Origin: Roseiarcus sp963761435
Lineage (GTDB): Bacteria > Pseudomonadota > Alphaproteobacteria > Rhizobiales > Beijerinckiaceae
Assembly: GCA_963761435.1 (NCBI GenBank)
Contig: CAVXHJ010000018.1
Span: forward strand, 1-64,000
Reading direction: 5' to 3'
DNA length: 64,000 nt
Made by a program: the position numbers and the translations under genes. Of the stretch, positions 9,080 to 17,958 are shown piece by piece. The notes beneath the pieces are model-generated. The model saw only the letters and a list, made by a program, of their open reading frames with translations, had not been told where the DNA came from and made no database searches. Numbering within the stretch: the first letter of the stretch is position 1; each line of letters opens with the position of its first letter.

Positions 9080-9496
9080 TCAAGGATAGCGCGCCTTGAG
9101 GCTCGAGGCGCGTTCGGCGTTGTAGTCGATGATGCAGCGCAGGCGCGGGTCGCCGGCCTTCGCGTCCATGCCCAATTCGAACGGCGCGACGTCCTGGCAT
9201 TCCGAATCGCGCCAGGCGACCCACTGCGCCTCGGCGTCGTTGAACGAGCGGCGCCAGCGCGACTTTTGCGTCGACATCAAGCCGGGTCGCGCGTCGATCG
9301 ACTTGATCGCCGCTTCGACCGCCGCCGAAAGCTGCCGCTCGGACCGGTCGGCGTTGGTTCTGAGGCACTCGGCAAGCTCACGGGCGCCGATCTTTGCGGG
9401 GTCGCAGGCGGCCTGCGAGGGGCGAACGTCCTCGGCGCGCGCCGCTGGGCTCAGCGCGATGACGGCGGCGGCAAGCACGAGCGTTCGTATCATCAA
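9080..9496 (-). CDS. LprI/DUF1311-type secreted protein
   Basis: A 138-residue protein with a cleavable signal peptide (about 1-21, ending PAARA). The mature part fits the LprI N-terminal/DUF1311 domain: four Cys in a spaced pattern (CDPAKIG, ECLRT, SECQD, RCIID), a central W-x-x-x-R-D segment (WVAWRDSEC) and a C-terminal NAERASSLKARY motif. Family members include a mycobacterial lysozyme inhibitor; whether this protein inhibits lysozyme is unproven. It is translated upstream of nudC with a 57-base gap, and a second ATG one codon in is an alternative start. Confidence 0.85.
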   Translation of the reverse strand: MMIRTLVLAAAVIALSPAARAEDVRPSQAACDPAKIGARELAECLRTNADRSERQLSAAVEAAIKSIDARPGLMSTQKSRWRRSFNDAEAQWVAWRDSECQDVAPFELGMDAKAGDPRLRCIIDYNAERASSLKARYP

Positions 9497-9531
9497 GGTT
9501 CATCACCCGGAAAAAGAAACGGAGGAGCGTG

Positions 9532-10728
9532 TCACGAGCTCGCCGCCACGCGCGCCGGACGGCTGAGAAAGTCGTGCATGCGCTCTAGCGCGCGTTCTAT
9601 GTTTTCCAGCGAATTGGCGTAGGAAAGCCTGAGATAGCCCTCGCCGTGGACGCCGAAATCAGGCCCGCCGATCGTCGCCACGCCCGCATCCTGCAATAGC
9701 GCCGAGGCGAGCGCCTTGGCCTTCCAGCCGGTCCGCGAGACATTCGGAAAGGCGTAGAAAGCCCCCTTGGGGGTCGCCGCGCGCACGCCGGGCAGGCGGT
9801 TGAGGCCTGCACGTCACCGCCTTGCGCCGCCGGTCGAACTCGGCCCGCATCGCGTCGACTGAATCCTGCGGACCCTTCAGCGCCGCGATTCCGGCGAACT
9901 GCGCCGGCGCATTGACGCAGGAATAGGAATTGACCGCGAGCTTCCGCGCGATGTCGCGCCAGAGCTTTTGGCCACACCGAATAGCCGAGCCGCCAGCCGG
10001 TCATCGCGTAGGTCTTCGACCAGCCGTCGAGCAGGATCAGCCGGTCACGAATTTCGGGATAGGCGAGAAGCGTGCGATGGGCGAGGCCGTCGTAGGTGAG
10101 CTGGCCGTAGATCTCGTCCGAAAGGATCGCCGTCTTCGGCCATCGCGCAAGGCCGGCGACGAGCTTGTCGATCTCCTCGCGCGGCGTCACGCCGCCGGTC
10201 GGGTTGGCGGGCGAATTGAGAATGACGAGACGGGTCTCCGGCGTCATCAGCTTCAGCGCCTCCTCGGCCGAGAAGGCGAAGCCATTCGCCTCCCGCATCG
10301 GCATCGGGGATCGGCCGCGCGCCGGCGAATTCGATCATCGAGCGATAGATCGGGAAGCCGGGATCGGGATAGACGATGTCGGCGCCCTTTTCGCCGAACA
10401 TCATGATCGCCATGAACATCGTGACCTTGCCGCCCGGGACGATGAGCACGTCGTCGGGCGAGACTTCGACCTTGAGGCGACGGTCAATGTCCTCCGCGAC
10501 CGCCTCGCGCAAGGGAGCGATCCCGGTCGCGTCGGTGTAGCCGTGCTCGCCGTCGTGCAGCGCCTTGACGGCCGCGTCGACGATATGGGCCGGAGTTTTG
10601 AAGTCGGGCTGACCGATGCCGAGATTGATGATGTCGCGCCCCTGGCGCGTAAGCTCGGCGGCCCTCGCCAGCACGGCGAAAGCGTTCTCCTCCCCCATCC
10701 GCTCGAAGGCGGGATTGATCGCGATCAA
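9532..10728 (-). pseudogene. PLP-dependent aminotransferase (aspartate aminotransferase-like), frameshifted
   Basis: A class I/II aminotransferase of about 395 residues, split into four frames. Reading through, it begins (TTG near 10728) with INPAFERMGEENAFAVL, then NLGIGQPDFKTP, the PLP-contact GYTDATGIAPLREA, VPGGKVTMFM and DPGFPIYRSM. Frame changes lie near 10310, 9970 and 9812. The second piece has NSPANPTGG and the PLP lysine in GWSKTYAMTGWRLGY; the last piece ends with PKGAFYAFPNVS and LRLSYANS. No residue of the core is missing after repair, so either recent inactivation or sequence error is possible. The start is uncertain because the region upstream abuts the broken glycosylase. Substrate specificity cannot be read from the sequence. 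Confidence 0.85.
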
Positions 10729-10841
10729 CTGTGGGCGCTCCCTTAAGGCCGCCTCTTTTGGCAAAGGCGGGGGCGGGGAGCAAGGGGAAGAAGCGACGAG
10801 GGGTACGCCTGAGCCAAATTGATCTCGGCGCGCGGATGGCT

Positions 10842-11892
10842 TTAGGCTCCACCTCCCCTCAAGGCGATCCATGGCGCGAGGGACGATCGCCAAAGGGAGA
10901 CTTTTTCGTCGAACGGTATCCGAGCATGGGCAGAACTGGTTGAGGGCAAAGTGACGCGCTGCAGCGACGCGAAAGCGTGCGATGAGCCAGCGAGAACCTT
11001 TCTCCTGTAAAGATCGGCTGCTTTCTTGCCGTTGAAACCGACCGCCTGAATGCGGGGATGATCCGCGAAAAATTTCGCGAAATCGTTCGGCTCGACCGAG
11101 AGGTGGTCTATGTCGGCGTTAGTTAACCGCTCGCTCAAGGCTGCGGCCGCCTCGCGTTCCGCCGTTCGGGTGGCCAAAGTCGCCTCGGCCCCGACCACAA
11201 GCCCGTTGCGGTTCTCCATCAACGCATGGCCAAGATAGGAAAGACAACTCTCCTGCCCGTCGCCTTTCCTGAACAAGCGCGCATCCTTGTCCGTTGTCGA
11301 GGCGTGCGTCTCGTTCGATCGCTTCGTCTTGCGGAAATCCGTTTCCCCGTTGCGCCCCGGTGTCGGCGGCTCACCCGACCCATCCTTGGGCCGAAAGCTC
11401 TTCATCGACGCCCAGGCCTTGAGCAATGTCCCGTCGACTGAAAAATGGTCCGCGCTCATGAGCCCCTTCACCTCCGGCAAGGCAAGCAGCGAAGCCAGAA
11501 ACCCTTGCGCGATCTCATGCGTGAGCAGACGGTCGCGGTTCTTGGAAAAGGTCGAGGCGTCGAAAACCTTCTCGTCGATCGACAACCCGACGAACCAGCG
11601 AAACAGCATGTCGAACTCCAACCGTTCCTAGACTACCCGGCCGCTTGGCCGAACGGCAGACGTCCCACACTGCGATCCCGCCTTCGGCGAGGCGCCGGCA
11701 CCGCTGTTCATACGGCAAATCGGGAGCGGCACACACAAGTTCGCCCATCAAGCGCCAGAAGGCGTTAGATCGACGGGCATAGTACTCCCGCCGCTGCAGC
11801 GACTCGCCGCCGGGCAGCGATCCCAAAATCAATACGCGAGCGGTGGGCCCAGCAATCGGCGCGAAACCAACATCGGGAACAAGTTCGCTCAC
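10842..11892 (-). pseudogene. Hypoxanthine-DNA (deoxyinosine) glycosylase, split by a transposase fragment
   Basis: The two halves of one small uracil-glycosylase-superfamily enzyme flank a transposase fragment. The N-terminal half (11892 to about 11632) reads GFAPIAGPTARVLILGSLPG, QRREYYARRSNAFW and GIAVWDVCRSAKRPGSL; the C-terminal half (about 11126 to 10842) reads NADIDHLSVEPNDFAKFF, HPRIQAVGFNGKKA and LPSTSSAHA. These are in the right order for the family that excises hypoxanthine (and often uracil) from DNA; the missing residues at the junction are few. The start codon lies 3 bases after the htpG stop, so the gene was an operon partner of htpG. The family assignment is from memory of its conserved motifs. 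The enzyme must be inactive. Confidence 0.75.
11130..11632 (-). mobile_element. IS5-group transposase fragment inside the glycosylase gene
   Basis: A piece of an IS5-group transposase starting within its N-terminal domain (EFDMLFRWFVGL, TFSKNRDRLL) and running through MSADHFSVDGTLLKAWAS, which carries the first catalytic Asp region, to GLVVGAEATLATRTAERE. It stops there, so the middle and C-terminal DDE residues are missing. No terminal inverted repeats or target duplication are visible at either junction, so this is a remnant that cannot move. The transposase frame continues without a stop into the glycosylase C-terminal half. Confidence 0.75.
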
Positions 11893-11895
11893 GCT

Positions 11896-13805
11896 CTACC
11901 CCAGCGCCTTCTCCATCAGCCGTCTCAGCCGCGCGGCGAAGGCTGCGGGATTCTCGACGCTGCGCGCCCTCCATCAGGCGCGCCTCGTCGAGCACGAGCC
12001 AGGCGGCGTCCTCGATCAGCGGCTTCTCCTTGCCCTCCTTGAAGCGCCGGGCGAGGGCGACCGTCAGCGGGTGGGTCGGGATTGACCTCGAGGATCGGCT
12101 TCATCCGCTCGGCGATCCGCCCATGCGCCGCGAGCATCTTCTCGAGCTGCCGGTCGGGGCCGAATTCGGGCGCGATCAGGCAGGCGACGCTGTCGGTCAG
12201 GCGGTCCGAGGCGCGCACCTCGGCGACCTCGTCTCCCAGCGTCTGCTTGAAGAACGCGAACAGGGTCGCGACCTCCCCGCTCGCCTCGGCGGGCGGGCTC
12301 GCCCCTTCGACAAGCGCGATCGACTTGACGTCGGCCGCGCCCTGGCTCACCGACTTGAACGGCTTGCCGTCGAATCCCGCCGCCGTCGACACCCAGAAGG
12401 CGTCGACCGGGTCGGCGAGCAGGAGCACCTCGACGCCGCGCGCCTTGAACCCTTCGAGCTGGGGGCTCGCGGCGAGGCGCTTGGCGTCGTCGCCGGTGAG
12501 ATAATAGATCGCCGTCTGGTTCTCGCGTAAGTCGGCGACATATTGCGCCAGCGTCCGGTCGCCCGCGGGATGGGCGGTGGTGACGAAGCGGGCGATCTTG
12601 AACAGGCCGTCGCGGCGCTCGGGGTCCTCGTACAGGCCTTCCTTGATGACCGGGCCGAAATGCTCCCAGACCTTCGCAAACTTGTCTGGCTCTGCTTCGG
12701 CAAGCTTGCCGAGCTCCTGCACGACGCGGTTGGTCACCCCCTTGCGGATCGCGGCGAAGACGTCGCTCTTCTGGATCAGCTCGCGCGACACATTGAGCGG
12801 CAAGTCGGCGCTGTCGACGACGAGGCGCACGAAGCGCAGCCAGCCGGGGAGGATGTCGGCGTCCTCGCTGATGAGCACGCGCCGGACGTAGAGCTTGTTG
12901 CGACCCTTCCGCGCCGGATCGAACAGGTCGAACGGCCGCGAGCCGGGAATGAACGCGAGCACGGTATATTCGTGCCGCCCCTCGGCGCGCCAATGCAGGG
13001 TCAGCGCCGGCTCGTCGAACTGGCCGGCGAGGCCGCGATAAAATTCGGTATATTCCTCCGCCGTCACTTCCGACTTGGGCTTCGCCCAGATCGCGGCGCC
13101 GTCGGCGATGCGCCGCTTTTCCGCCCCCAGTTTCTCGATGAGGTCGATTGGCACGGCGACCGCGCCGGAATGGTCGCGCACGATGCGCTCGACCGTGCGG
13201 GGCTGGAGGAATTCCTGCGAGGCGCCGTTCAGATGAAGGGTGACGCGCGTGCCGCGCTTCGGCGCGTTTTCGAGCGCAAGCGGCGTGATGGTGAACGAGC
13301 CCTTCCCGTCCGACGACCAGCGCCAGGCCTCGTTGGCCCCGGCGCGGCGGGTGTCGACGACGACTTCGTCCGCGACCATGAAGGACGAGTAAAAGCCGAT
13401 GCCGAACTGGCCGATAAGCGCCGCGGCTTCCTTGGTCGCGTCATCGGCGGCGAGCTTGTCGAGGAACGCCTTGGTGCCGGAGCGGGCGATGGTGCCGAGG
13501 CCTTGGGTCAGGTCTTCCCGGGTCATGCCGACGCCATTGTCCGAGAAGGTCAGGGTCTTGGCGTCGGGATTGATCGCGATCTCGATCGCGAACGGCGCGC
13601 CGTCCTCGATCAGTTCGGGCTTTGCGATCGCCTCGTAGCGCAATTTCTCGCAGGCGTCGGCGGCGTTGGAGACGAGCTCGCGGACGAAAATCTCCCGGTC
13701 GGAATAGACGGAATGGACCATGAGATGCAGCAGGCGCGAAACATCGGCCTCGAAGCTCTGGGTCGTGGCGACTTCGCTGGTCGGGGTCTGGGCGTCGGCG
13801 GTCAC
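11896..13805 (-). CDS. htpG: Molecular chaperone HtpG (Hsp90), C-terminus frameshifted
   Basis: Bacterial Hsp90, an ATP-dependent cytosolic chaperone. A GTG start at 13805 gives TADAQTPTSEV followed by SFEADVSRLLHLMVHSVYS. The N-terminal GHKL ATPase has FVRELVSNAADACEKLR, the DNGVGM loop and GQFGIGFYSSFM; the middle domain has LYVRRVLI and the conserved LPLNVSRE. The frame shifts near 12075 (after KPILEVNP) and again near 11965, so the last 60 residues lie in two other frames (LDEARLMEG, then NPAAFAARLRRLMEKALG before a TAG at 11896-11898). The upstream extension of the open frame to 14000 is non-conserved. A heat-shock-like promoter precedes it and the glycosylase gene follows 3 bases after the stop. 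Confidence 0.9.
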
Positions 13806-13860
13806 CAGAATTGCCTCATCAAACTCGTTGGAGCACAAGGCGCTTGCAGCGCGGCGACTG

Positions 13861-13889
13861 ATATTCTCTCGGATGGGGCGCATTTCAAG
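13861..13889 (-). promoter_or_regulatory. Candidate RpoH-type promoter of htpG
   Basis: On the minus strand CTTGAA (13889-13884) is followed after 17 bases by GAATAT (13866-13861), 55 bases upstream of the htpG GTG. The -35 and spacing fit the alphaproteobacterial heat-shock sigma-32 pattern; the -10 is only a partial match. Confidence 0.4.
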
Positions 13890-14031
13890 GTTTATTGGCG
13901 CTGGCGAGTTGCTGGAACAACGACGTCGTCTCCGCTCTTGCAAGAGCAGACCATCTGGGTTAACCGTCAGTTTTGGTTTTTGCGGCCACTTGGCCGACAA
14001 CGTATTTCAGCGGCTAAACGGAATTGCAGCC

Positions 14032-14958
14032 GTGCCTCTATTGTACAAGCCTAATCCGCTCCCTTCCGAGCTGACATACGTGCCGGTGGGCGGCCAGCCC
14101 CACAACGTTGCGACAGGCGAAAGCTGGTGGACTTTGGCGGAGTTGCGGCAGACGCGCGCCGCGCGAATGTCGGCGGGCGATTTATGCTACTACAATTTCA
14201 AGACGCATGATCCGCGTGAAATCAATTGGTACTTGCATCACAAAGTGGGCTGCCGCCACACCACCCGCGATGGGAAGAATTACACATTTTCAAACGTCGA
14301 TCGCTTAAACACGCACGCAGCAACCCCAGGGCTCGTTTATCTCCCACTCAGCAGGCCGTCGATCCCGATCCCTACCGTCACCCCCAAAGCCGACCGACTT
14401 CGTATGAACCTTTGGGTTGGTTTGGGAGGCAAGGCGGGAACCATGTTCGCGGTCGCGGGTATCGAAACGATGGAGGGAGCACTGTTCGGCATCGACCAGC
14501 CGCACCCGTGGATGGCGCTGCAGGCCTCGATTAACCGGCTAGGCATCGGCTGGGGCGTCTCGGGCGGGGTTTGCCTTATCGTTGTAACCGGGGTGACTCA
14601 TCCCTCGGAACTCAACGGCTTTCAGACTGGTGGCGGGGACTTTACCCTCGCCCTCGGCGAAAATTGGGACAAGATCGCCAAGGCGAGCCGAGCCGCCAAG
14701 AAATTCGCGCCTCTGATCGAAGCAATTGCAAAGATTGGCGCAAAAACGCCCAAGGCGTTGAAGCATATCTTGAAGGCGGACCCGGATCGGTACGGCGACC
14801 TCGTCAAGGCGATGATGCAATTCAAGGAGTCGCTGGGGGCCGAGGCGGAAGAAAAGAACGTCTACCTCGTAGATATACCTTGGGCAGGCGGAGGAGTGGA
14901 GGCTTCTCTTTACTTTGGCGTGGCAAACTACACTGCGTTGGTCGATTCCGCAGGCTAA
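14032..14958 (+). CDS. Unknown protein with a LysM-like N-terminal stretch
   Basis: I do not recognise the family as a whole. From the GTG at 14032 the product is 308 residues; the frame extends upstream to 13720 but that part overlaps htpG antisense. Residues about 15-85 contain YVPVGGQPHNVATGESWWTLA and CYYNFKTHDPREINWYLH, resembling a LysM carbohydrate-binding repeat with extra length. The middle (about 130-200) is Gly-rich and hydrophobic (LGGKAGTMFAVAG, GWGVSGGVCLIVVTGV), and the C-terminal part has a Lys/Ala-rich helical stretch (AKASRAAKKFAPLIEAIAKIG). It has no signal peptide. It sits alone on the plus strand between minus-strand htpG and bolA, with lower GC than its neighbours, which suggests acquisition. 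A secreted or envelope-associated accessory role is possible but unproven. Confidence 0.6.
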   Translation: MPLLYKPNPLPSELTYVPVGGQPHNVATGESWWTLAELRQTRAARMSAGDLCYYNFKTHDPREINWYLHHKVGCRHTTRDGKNYTFSNVDRLNTHAATPGLVYLPLSRPSIPIPTVTPKADRLRMNLWVGLGGKAGTMFAVAGIETMEGALFGIDQPHPWMALQASINRLGIGWGVSGGVCLIVVTGVTHPSELNGFQTGGGDFTLALGENWDKIAKASRAAKKFAPLIEAIAKIGAKTPKALKHILKADPDRYGDLVKAMMQFKESLGAEAEEKNVYLVDIPWAGGGVEASLYFGVANYTALVDSAG

Positions 14959-15006
14959 CGACGGCGGCGAAACGGCGCAACGGATTCCGATCCGGTCGAA
15001 GAAGCG

Positions 15007-15312
15007 TCACGCCGAGAGCAGAGGCGATGGGCGGTCGGATGTCGTAAAGTAAACTGCGGGAGTCCAAATTCCGCGCGCGCCTGCCCTCAGCTCTCCGACG
15101 GTCGTCAGCGCGAGCGCGTGCAGTTCGCCGCCCATCTTCCCTTTGAGCGCTTCGTAGACCATCTGGTGCTGCTTCACCTTGCTCACGCCCTTGAAGGCCG
15201 CGGAGACGACGTTGGCCGAATAGTGGTTCCCGTCGCCGGCGAGGTCCTTCACCTCGACCCGCGCGTCCGGGAACGCCTCGCGAATCATCCGCTCAATCTC
15301 GGTTTGGGACAT
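15007..15312 (-). CDS. BolA family protein
   Basis: A short BolA/IbaG-type protein, a partner of monothiol glutaredoxins in Fe-S trafficking and stress response. It starts at the ATG at 15312 (MSQTEIERMIREAFPDA), has DGNHYSANVVS and the family signature helix KGVSKVKQHQMVYEAL, and the conserved LHALALTT. Family members normally stop within a few residues of that point at about 80 residues; here the frame runs on to 101 residues with a non-conserved tail. In another frame a stop follows the LALTT codons within six codons, so a single-base shift is possible. It overlaps the upstream small gene by 20 bases, implying coupled translation in a purL-small gene-bolA operon. Confidence 0.85.
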   Translation of the reverse strand: MSQTEIERMIREAFPDARVEVKDLAGDGNHYSANVVSAAFKGVSKVKQHQMVYEALKGKMGGELHALALTTVGELRAGARGIWTPAVYFTTSDRPSPLLSA

Positions 15313-15541
15313 TGCCATGGCGATTGCGCTCCTTGATTGCCTCGACCGCCTGGTCCTCTTCCTCGGCCTCGGCCTCGAGCCGGGCGACGACGTCCTCGGC
15401 CGGCTCGGTCGCGGCGATGGTGACGCCGTCGGTCATGAGGATCACGCAGTCGGCGGAATCTGAAGCGCTGATGGCGACCACGTGGTCAGGCCGTATATAG
15501 GCGAAGCCCGACTTGGTCTTGACGACGACGAACGGCACCAT
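15293..15541 (-). CDS. Conserved-looking small hypothetical protein between purL and bolA
   Basis: An 82-residue protein from the ATG at 15541 (MVPFVVVKTKSGFAYIRPDH). It has a beta-rich first half resembling the small beta-barrel proteins with a FlbD-like pattern (VAISASDSADCVILMTDGVT), then a highly charged helical tail (ARLEAEAEEEDQAVEAIKER). It overlaps bolA by 20 bases and begins 14 bases after purL ends, so it is probably co-transcribed. I do not know its function. Confidence 0.65.
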   Translation of the reverse strand: MVPFVVVKTKSGFAYIRPDHVVAISASDSADCVILMTDGVTIAATEPAEDVVARLEAEAEEEDQAVEAIKERNRHGNVPNRD

Positions 15542-15555
15542 GCATTTGCCCCCTG

Positions 15556-17748
15556 TCAGCGATCCATAAAGCGCGGAAGCCAACTTTCATAGGCCTCCTT
15601 CAGCGCCTCGACGGCGACAATCGACGAGCCGAGCCTCAGCATATGCCCGCCGGTGACGCCGAGGCGCAACAGCGGCACGGCGCGCTGCTTCGCATCCTCG
15701 GCGATGGCGGGCGCGTCCGACGGAGGGACGGTCACAATGTAGCGGCCCTGGTCCTCGCCGAACAAGAAGGCGTGCTCGGGTTCCTCGGCCGCGATGGTCG
15801 CGCCGATCCCTCCGGCGATCGCCATTTCGGCCAGCGCGACGGCGAGGCCGCCGTCGGAGAGGTCGTGGACGGCGCTGACCCGATTCGTCCGAATGAGCGA
15901 CGAGACAAACTCGCCGTTGCGGCGCTCGGCGACGAGGTCGACTGGCGGCGGGGCGCCCTCTTCGCGGCCCGCCACGGTCATCAGCCATTGCGAGCGGCCG
16001 AGCCACGAGGGCGCCCCGCCGATCAGCAGAATATCGTCTCCCGCCGCCTTGAACGCGAGCGTCGCCGACCTCGCGACGTCGTCGACCACGCCCACGCCCC
16101 CGATCGCAGGTGTCGGCGGAATCCCTGCGCCCATCGTCTCGTTGTAGAGCGACACGTTGCCCGAAACGACCGGAAAATCGAGCGCCCGCGCGGCCTCGCC
16201 GACGCCTTCGATGCAGCCCACCAGTTCGCCCATTGTTTCTGGCCGCTCGGGATTGCCGAAATTGAGGTTGTCGGTGAGCGCGAGCGGCCGGGCGCCGACG
16301 GCGATCAGGTTGCGCCACGCCTCAGCGACGGCCTGTTTTCCGCCTTCGCGCGGATCGGCGGCGCAATAGCGCTCGGCACAGTCGGTGGTCAGCGCCAGGC
16401 CCTTCGGCCCGTCGCCAAGCCTGACAATAGCGGCGTCCCCGCCGGGGCCCTGGATCGTGTTGCCGAGGATGAGCGTATCATATTGCTCGGTGATCCAGCG
16501 TTTGGAGCCGAGATCGGGCGAGCCCAGGAGCTTGATGAGCGCGGCGCTGGTCGGCATCGGGGCCTCGATGGAGCCGGCGTCGAGGACCGGCGAGCGCGGC
16601 GTCTCCGTCCACGGGCGGTCGTAGAGCGGCGCTTCGCTGCCGAGCTCGTTGATCGGGAGATCGGCCTTCGCTTCGCCGCCTCGCGTGACGATGAACCGCC
16701 TCGTGCCAGTCGTCCTGCCGATGACGGCGAAATCGAGCCCCCATTTTCGGAAGATGGCCTCGGCCTCCTTTTCCTTCTCGGGCCTCAGCACCATCAGCAT
16801 GCGCTCCTGACTTTCGGAGAGCATGATCTCGTAGGCGGTCATTTCCGCCTCGCGGCACGGCACGCGGTCGAGGTCGAGCTCGACCCCGAGATCGCCCTTC
16901 GAGCCCATCTCGGCCGCCGACGAGGTGAGGCCCGCCGCGCCCATGTCCTGGATGGCGACCACCGCGCCCGACGCCATCAGTTCGAGACAGGCTTCGAGCA
17001 GGAGCTTCTCGGCGAACGGATCGCCGACCTGGACGGTCGGGCGCCGCTCCTCGGCGTCCTCCGCGAACGAGGCCGAGGCCATGCTTGCGCCATGGATGCC
17101 GTCGCGGCCGGTCTTCGAGCCCAGGTAGACGATCGGGTTGCCGACGCCGGTCGCCTTCGAGGTGAAGATCGCGTCCCGCTTCGCGACGCCGACGGCAAAA
17201 GCGTTGACGAGGATGTTGCCGTCATAGCGCCGGTGGAAGCCGGTCGACCCGCCGACCGTCGGCACGCCGAACGAATTGCCGTAGCCGCCGATCCCAGCGA
17301 CAACTCCCGCCACCAAGCGGCGGGTCTTGGGGTGATCGGGGGCGCCGAAGCGGAGGAAGTTGAGCGCGGCCACGGGTCTCGCGCCCATGGTGAAGACGTC
17401 GCGCAGGATCCCGCCCACCCCGGTCGCCGCGCCCTGATAGGGCTCGATGAACGAGGGATGGTTGTGCGACTCCATCTTGAACACGCAGACGTCGCCATCG
17501 CCAATGTCGATCACGCCCGCGTTCTCGCCCGGGCCGTGGACAACCCAGGGCGCCGTGGTCGGCAGCTTGCGCAGGTGGAGGCGCGAGGACTTGTACGAGC
17601 AATGCTCGTTCCACATCGCCGACACGATGCCGAGCTCGGTGAAGGTCGGCGTGCGGCCGATCAGCTTGACGAGGCGCGCATATTCGTCGGGCTTCAGGCC
17701 ATGCGCGACGGCGAGCGCTTCATCGACTTTCGGTTCCGCGGCGCTCAA
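15556..17748 (-). CDS. purL: Phosphoribosylformylglycinamidine synthase, large subunit
   Basis: ATP-dependent conversion of FGAR plus glutamine-derived ammonia to FGAM in purine synthesis. At 730 residues it is the small-type PurL that works with separate PurS and PurQ, which are not in this window. Visible motifs: MWNEHCSYKSSR near the N-terminus, the ATP/FGAR-binding ESHNHPSFIEPYQGAATGVGG at about 92-112, VVAIQDMGAAGLTSS, and the second half-repeat with NLNFGNPERPE and VHDLSDGGLAVALAEMA. No frame problems. It leads an operon on the minus strand with the small hypothetical gene and bolA downstream; purL-bolA neighbourhoods are common in Hyphomicrobiales, often with a glutaredoxin gene, which is absent here. 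Confidence 0.97.
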   Translation of the reverse strand: MSAAEPKVDEALAVAHGLKPDEYARLVKLIGRTPTFTELGIVSAMWNEHCSYKSSRLHLRKLPTTAPWVVHGPGENAGVIDIGDGDVCVFKMESHNHPSFIEPYQGAATGVGGILRDVFTMGARPVAALNFLRFGAPDHPKTRRLVAGVVAGIGGYGNSFGVPTVGGSTGFHRRYDGNILVNAFAVGVAKRDAIFTSKATGVGNPIVYLGSKTGRDGIHGASMASASFAEDAEERRPTVQVGDPFAEKLLLEACLELMASGAVVAIQDMGAAGLTSSAAEMGSKGDLGVELDLDRVPCREAEMTAYEIMLSESQERMLMVLRPEKEKEAEAIFRKWGLDFAVIGRTTGTRRFIVTRGGEAKADLPINELGSEAPLYDRPWTETPRSPVLDAGSIEAPMPTSAALIKLLGSPDLGSKRWITEQYDTLILGNTIQGPGGDAAIVRLGDGPKGLALTTDCAERYCAADPREGGKQAVAEAWRNLIAVGARPLALTDNLNFGNPERPETMGELVGCIEGVGEAARALDFPVVSGNVSLYNETMGAGIPPTPAIGGVGVVDDVARSATLAFKAAGDDILLIGGAPSWLGRSQWLMTVAGREEGAPPPVDLVAERRNGEFVSSLIRTNRVSAVHDLSDGGLAVALAEMAIAGGIGATIAAEEPEHAFLFGEDQGRYIVTVPPSDAPAIAEDAKQRAVPLLRLGVTGGHMLRLGSSIVAVEALKEAYESWLPRFMDR

Positions 17749-17958
17749 CGGCTCTATAGGCCAGATCGATCAAATATTCGTTGCGCCCCCATAGCCGCGC
17801 GCGCGGGTTATCTCAAGTTTTGGAGTTGGCTGCCCAGGCGCCGAAGTGTCGCCAAGGAAGGCCATCGTAGGCTCGCCAATAAGAATGTCAATTTTATCAT
17901 CAATAATTTGCGCAACTAAAAAGTCAGTGATAATGTCATGATTGGAAAGGAGCTATCG

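Noticed and set aside
12543..14054. 503-codon plus-strand frame opposite htpG
   Set aside because: Antisense shadow of HtpG, which has all its family motifs on the minus strand.
15643..17919. 758-codon plus-strand frame opposite purL
   Set aside because: Antisense shadow of purL; no family features and biased composition.
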